Assembly (NCBI RefSeq): GCF_030063365.1
Contig: NZ_JASISY010000010.1
Location: forward strand, 1-64,000
Source of the DNA: Cryobacterium sp. PH29-G1
GTDB taxonomy: Bacteria; Actinomycetota; Actinomycetes; Actinomycetales; Microbacteriaceae
Length of the DNA: 64,000 nt
Direction of reading: 5' to 3'
The position numbers were made by a program, and so were the translations under genes. Position 1 is the stretch's first letter; each line of letters starts with the position of its first letter. Below the pieces are notes generated by a model. The model ran no database searches. It was not told the origin of the DNA and saw only the letters and a list, made by a program, of their open reading frames with translations. Positions 62,513 to 64,000 of the stretch are shown piece after piece.

Positions 62513-62618
62513 GCAGATTCACACCAGAGCACTCTTCCGCAAAGCGAATCTACGCCAGCAATTCGCCTGATCCGAGTGTCATTCCGACGATGTCGGTGGG
62601 CGCTGACAGACTTAAGGC

Positions 62619-64000
62619 ATGGATCCACTGCTGAGTTTGATTGTCGGTCTCGTCATCGGTGCCGCACTGGGGGCGCTGCTGGCCACTGTGCTGCTGCAAC
62701 GCCGTCGCGCGGAAGGCGCCAGCAACCCGGGTGATAATTCCGTCGTGCTCGAGGCCCGACACCAGATGGCCCTCGCCGAGGCACGGGCGAGTGAGGCGAC
62801 AGTGCGGGCAGCCTTGCAGAGTGAGCTGTCCGCCGCACTCGCCACCGTCGATGGACTCAACGCGCAAATCGATCATGACCGGGCCACGGCACGTGAAGTC
62901 GTTGATCGGCAGCGTTCCGACCAGCAGCTACAGTCCGAACGGGAGAAGCGGGAGCACCTCGTGTTGGAGGCCCTCAGCCCGGTGCGGGAGACCCTGCGCA
63001 CCATGCAGGAGAAGGTCACCGAACTAGAGTCCCAGCGCAGCGAACAGTACGGTTCTCTCGCTGAGCAGCTCAAGCAGGCCCAGATCTCCGACCAGCAGCT
63101 GCGGGTGACCACCGAATCACTCGCCAGCGCGCTGCGTTCCAACAGCACGCGCGGGGTGTGGGGTGAAACCCAGCTGCGGCGCGTGGTCGAAGCGGCCGGC
63201 CTGGCCCAATACGTGGACTTCAACACCCAAACCAATATCACGACGGATGCCGGGCTCGGCCGGCCGGACATGGTGGTGCGCCTGCCCGGCAACAAATCGA
63301 TCGCGATCGACGCGAAGGTTCCGCTTGAGCACTACATCGAGGCCAGCACGATTCCCTACACGGCCACCGGCGAGGAGGGCGCACGTCGCAAAACGCTCAT
63401 CGACAAGCACGTGAAGGCGGTACGCGCCCACATCGATGCCCTCGCCAAAAAGACCTACTGGGAAGGCTTCGATGCCAGCCCGGAGTTCGTGATCGCCTTC
63501 ATACCGAGCGAGTCCCTGCTGTCGGCAGCGCTCGAAGCTGATCCGTCGATTCTGGACTACTCGTTCAGCAAGCGGGTGGCTCTGGCGTCGCCGGTGAACC
63601 TCTGGGCGGTGCTCAAGACGGTCGCCTTCACCTGGCAGCAGCAGGCGGTGACCGATGAAGCGCAAAAGCTTTTCGATCTCGGCAACGCTCTGTACCAAAG
63701 GCTCGGTGCGTTGTCCGGCCACGCCGAGTCGCTGCGCAAAGCGCTGGAACGAACCGTGGACAGCTACAACAAGTTCGCCAATTCACTCGAGTCTCGAGTG
63801 CTTGTGACCGCTCGGCAGTTTCCGGGGATCGACCAGACCAAGATCGGACTGCTGACCGAACCGGCCATCATCCACGATTCACCACGCAAACTGACCGCGC
63901 CCGAGTTCGAAGCTCGGGCAGCCGCTCCTGATCCAGAATCGCCGAATCCGGAAACGCCCGGCGCTTCAGACCTCGAAGCCGCTGAGCTGGATGCCGTCGA
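62619..64000 (+). CDS. rmuC: DNA recombination protein RmuC, 3' end outside window
   Basis: The protein begins with a membrane anchor (LLSLIVGLVIGAALGALLATVLL) and a long coiled coil (about residues 45-165). The RmuC nuclease-like domain follows with GVWGETQLRRVVEAAG, GRPDMVVRLPGNKSIAIDAKVPLEHY and GFDASPEFVIAFIPSE. At least 460 codons are present and the C-terminal Pro/Glu-rich tail runs off the right edge. RmuC limits inversions and acts near replication-fork structures. Confidence 0.93.
   Translation, partial: MDPLLSLIVGLVIGAALGALLATVLLQRRRAEGASNPGDNSVVLEARHQMALAEARASEATVRAALQSELSAALATVDGLNAQIDHDRATAREVVDRQRSDQQLQSEREKREHLVLEALSPVRETLRTMQEKVTELESQRSEQYGSLAEQLKQAQISDQQLRVTTESLASALRSNSTRGVWGETQLRRVVEAAGLAQYVDFNTQTNITTDAGLGRPDMVVRLPGNKSIAIDAKVPLEHYIEASTIPYTATGEEGARRKTLIDKHVKAVRAHIDALAKKTYWEGFDASPEFVIAFIPSESLLSAALEADPSILDYSFSKRVALASPVNLWAVLKTVAFTWQQQAVTDEAQKLFDLGNALYQRLGALSGHAESLRKALERTVDSYNKFANSLESRVLVTARQFPGIDQTKIGLLTEPAIIHDSPRKLTAPEFEARAAAPDPESPNPETPGASDLEAAELDAV

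Overview
The window looks like chromosomal DNA of a high-G+C actinobacterium, most likely a member of the Microbacteriaceae (Cryobacterium-like). Signs for this are a DUF222/HNH-type gene at the left edge, mycothiol-type formaldehyde oxidation, actinobacterial 7Fe ferredoxin, transaldolase and Dyp peroxidase genes, an IdeR/DtxR-like iron box, and frequent GTG/TTG starts. The assignment is an inference from gene content and base composition; there is no rRNA or tRNA gene in the window to anchor it.

Layout. 0-3.2 kb: truncated DUF222 gene, an overlapping lipoprotein/PKD-like secreted pair, then a gene-free stretch made of three different short tandem repeats. 3.2-7.3 kb: citrate synthase, succinyl-diaminopimelate transaminase, ferredoxin FdxA and a PIG-L-like pseudoenzyme with a membrane tail. 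7.4-10.9 kb: efeUOB iron uptake behind an iron box. 11-13 kb: TypA. 13-26.6 kb: two paralogous dipeptide/oligopeptide ABC operons on the minus strand (binding protein, two permeases, fused double ATPase), separated by a small secreted protein. 26.8-33.2 kb: CPBP membrane protease, glycine-cleavage operon gcvT-gcvH-gcvP behind a tandem glycine riboswitch, and 3-methyladenine glycosylase. 33.3-38.9 kb: ABC-2 exporter, Lon-N domain protein, short LysR-like protein, ABC-F ATPase and methyltransferase. 38.9-41.5 kb: a small Cys-rich protein, a lipoprotein rhodanese, an MFS transporter and a thioredoxin. The rhodanese and thioredoxin promoters carry the same palindrome (ATACCC-N4-GGGTAT) in a 17-nt spacer, which suggests CsoR/CstR-like control. 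41.5-51.4 kb: an AcoR-type regulator divergent from a five-gene biotin-free ketone carboxylase operon. 51.4-56.1 kb: DUF2461 protein, HhH-GPD protein, orphan lipoprotein, and a mycothiol-dependent formaldehyde dehydrogenase with an MBL hydrolase. 56.1-60.7 kb: an accessory-looking block with transaldolase and a DUF488/ATL/UDG DNA-repair-like cluster, flanked by two higBA modules whose toxin genes are both broken. 60.7-64 kb: YchF, a DEDDh exonuclease and the start of RmuC.

The most notable system is the ketone carboxylase locus. It carries two HyuA-like ATPase subunits, one HyuB-like subunit, a small zinc-binding subunit and a fifth unrecognised protein. In number and size these match the five-subunit acetophenone carboxylase better than three-subunit acetone carboxylase; the substrate cannot be read from the sequence.
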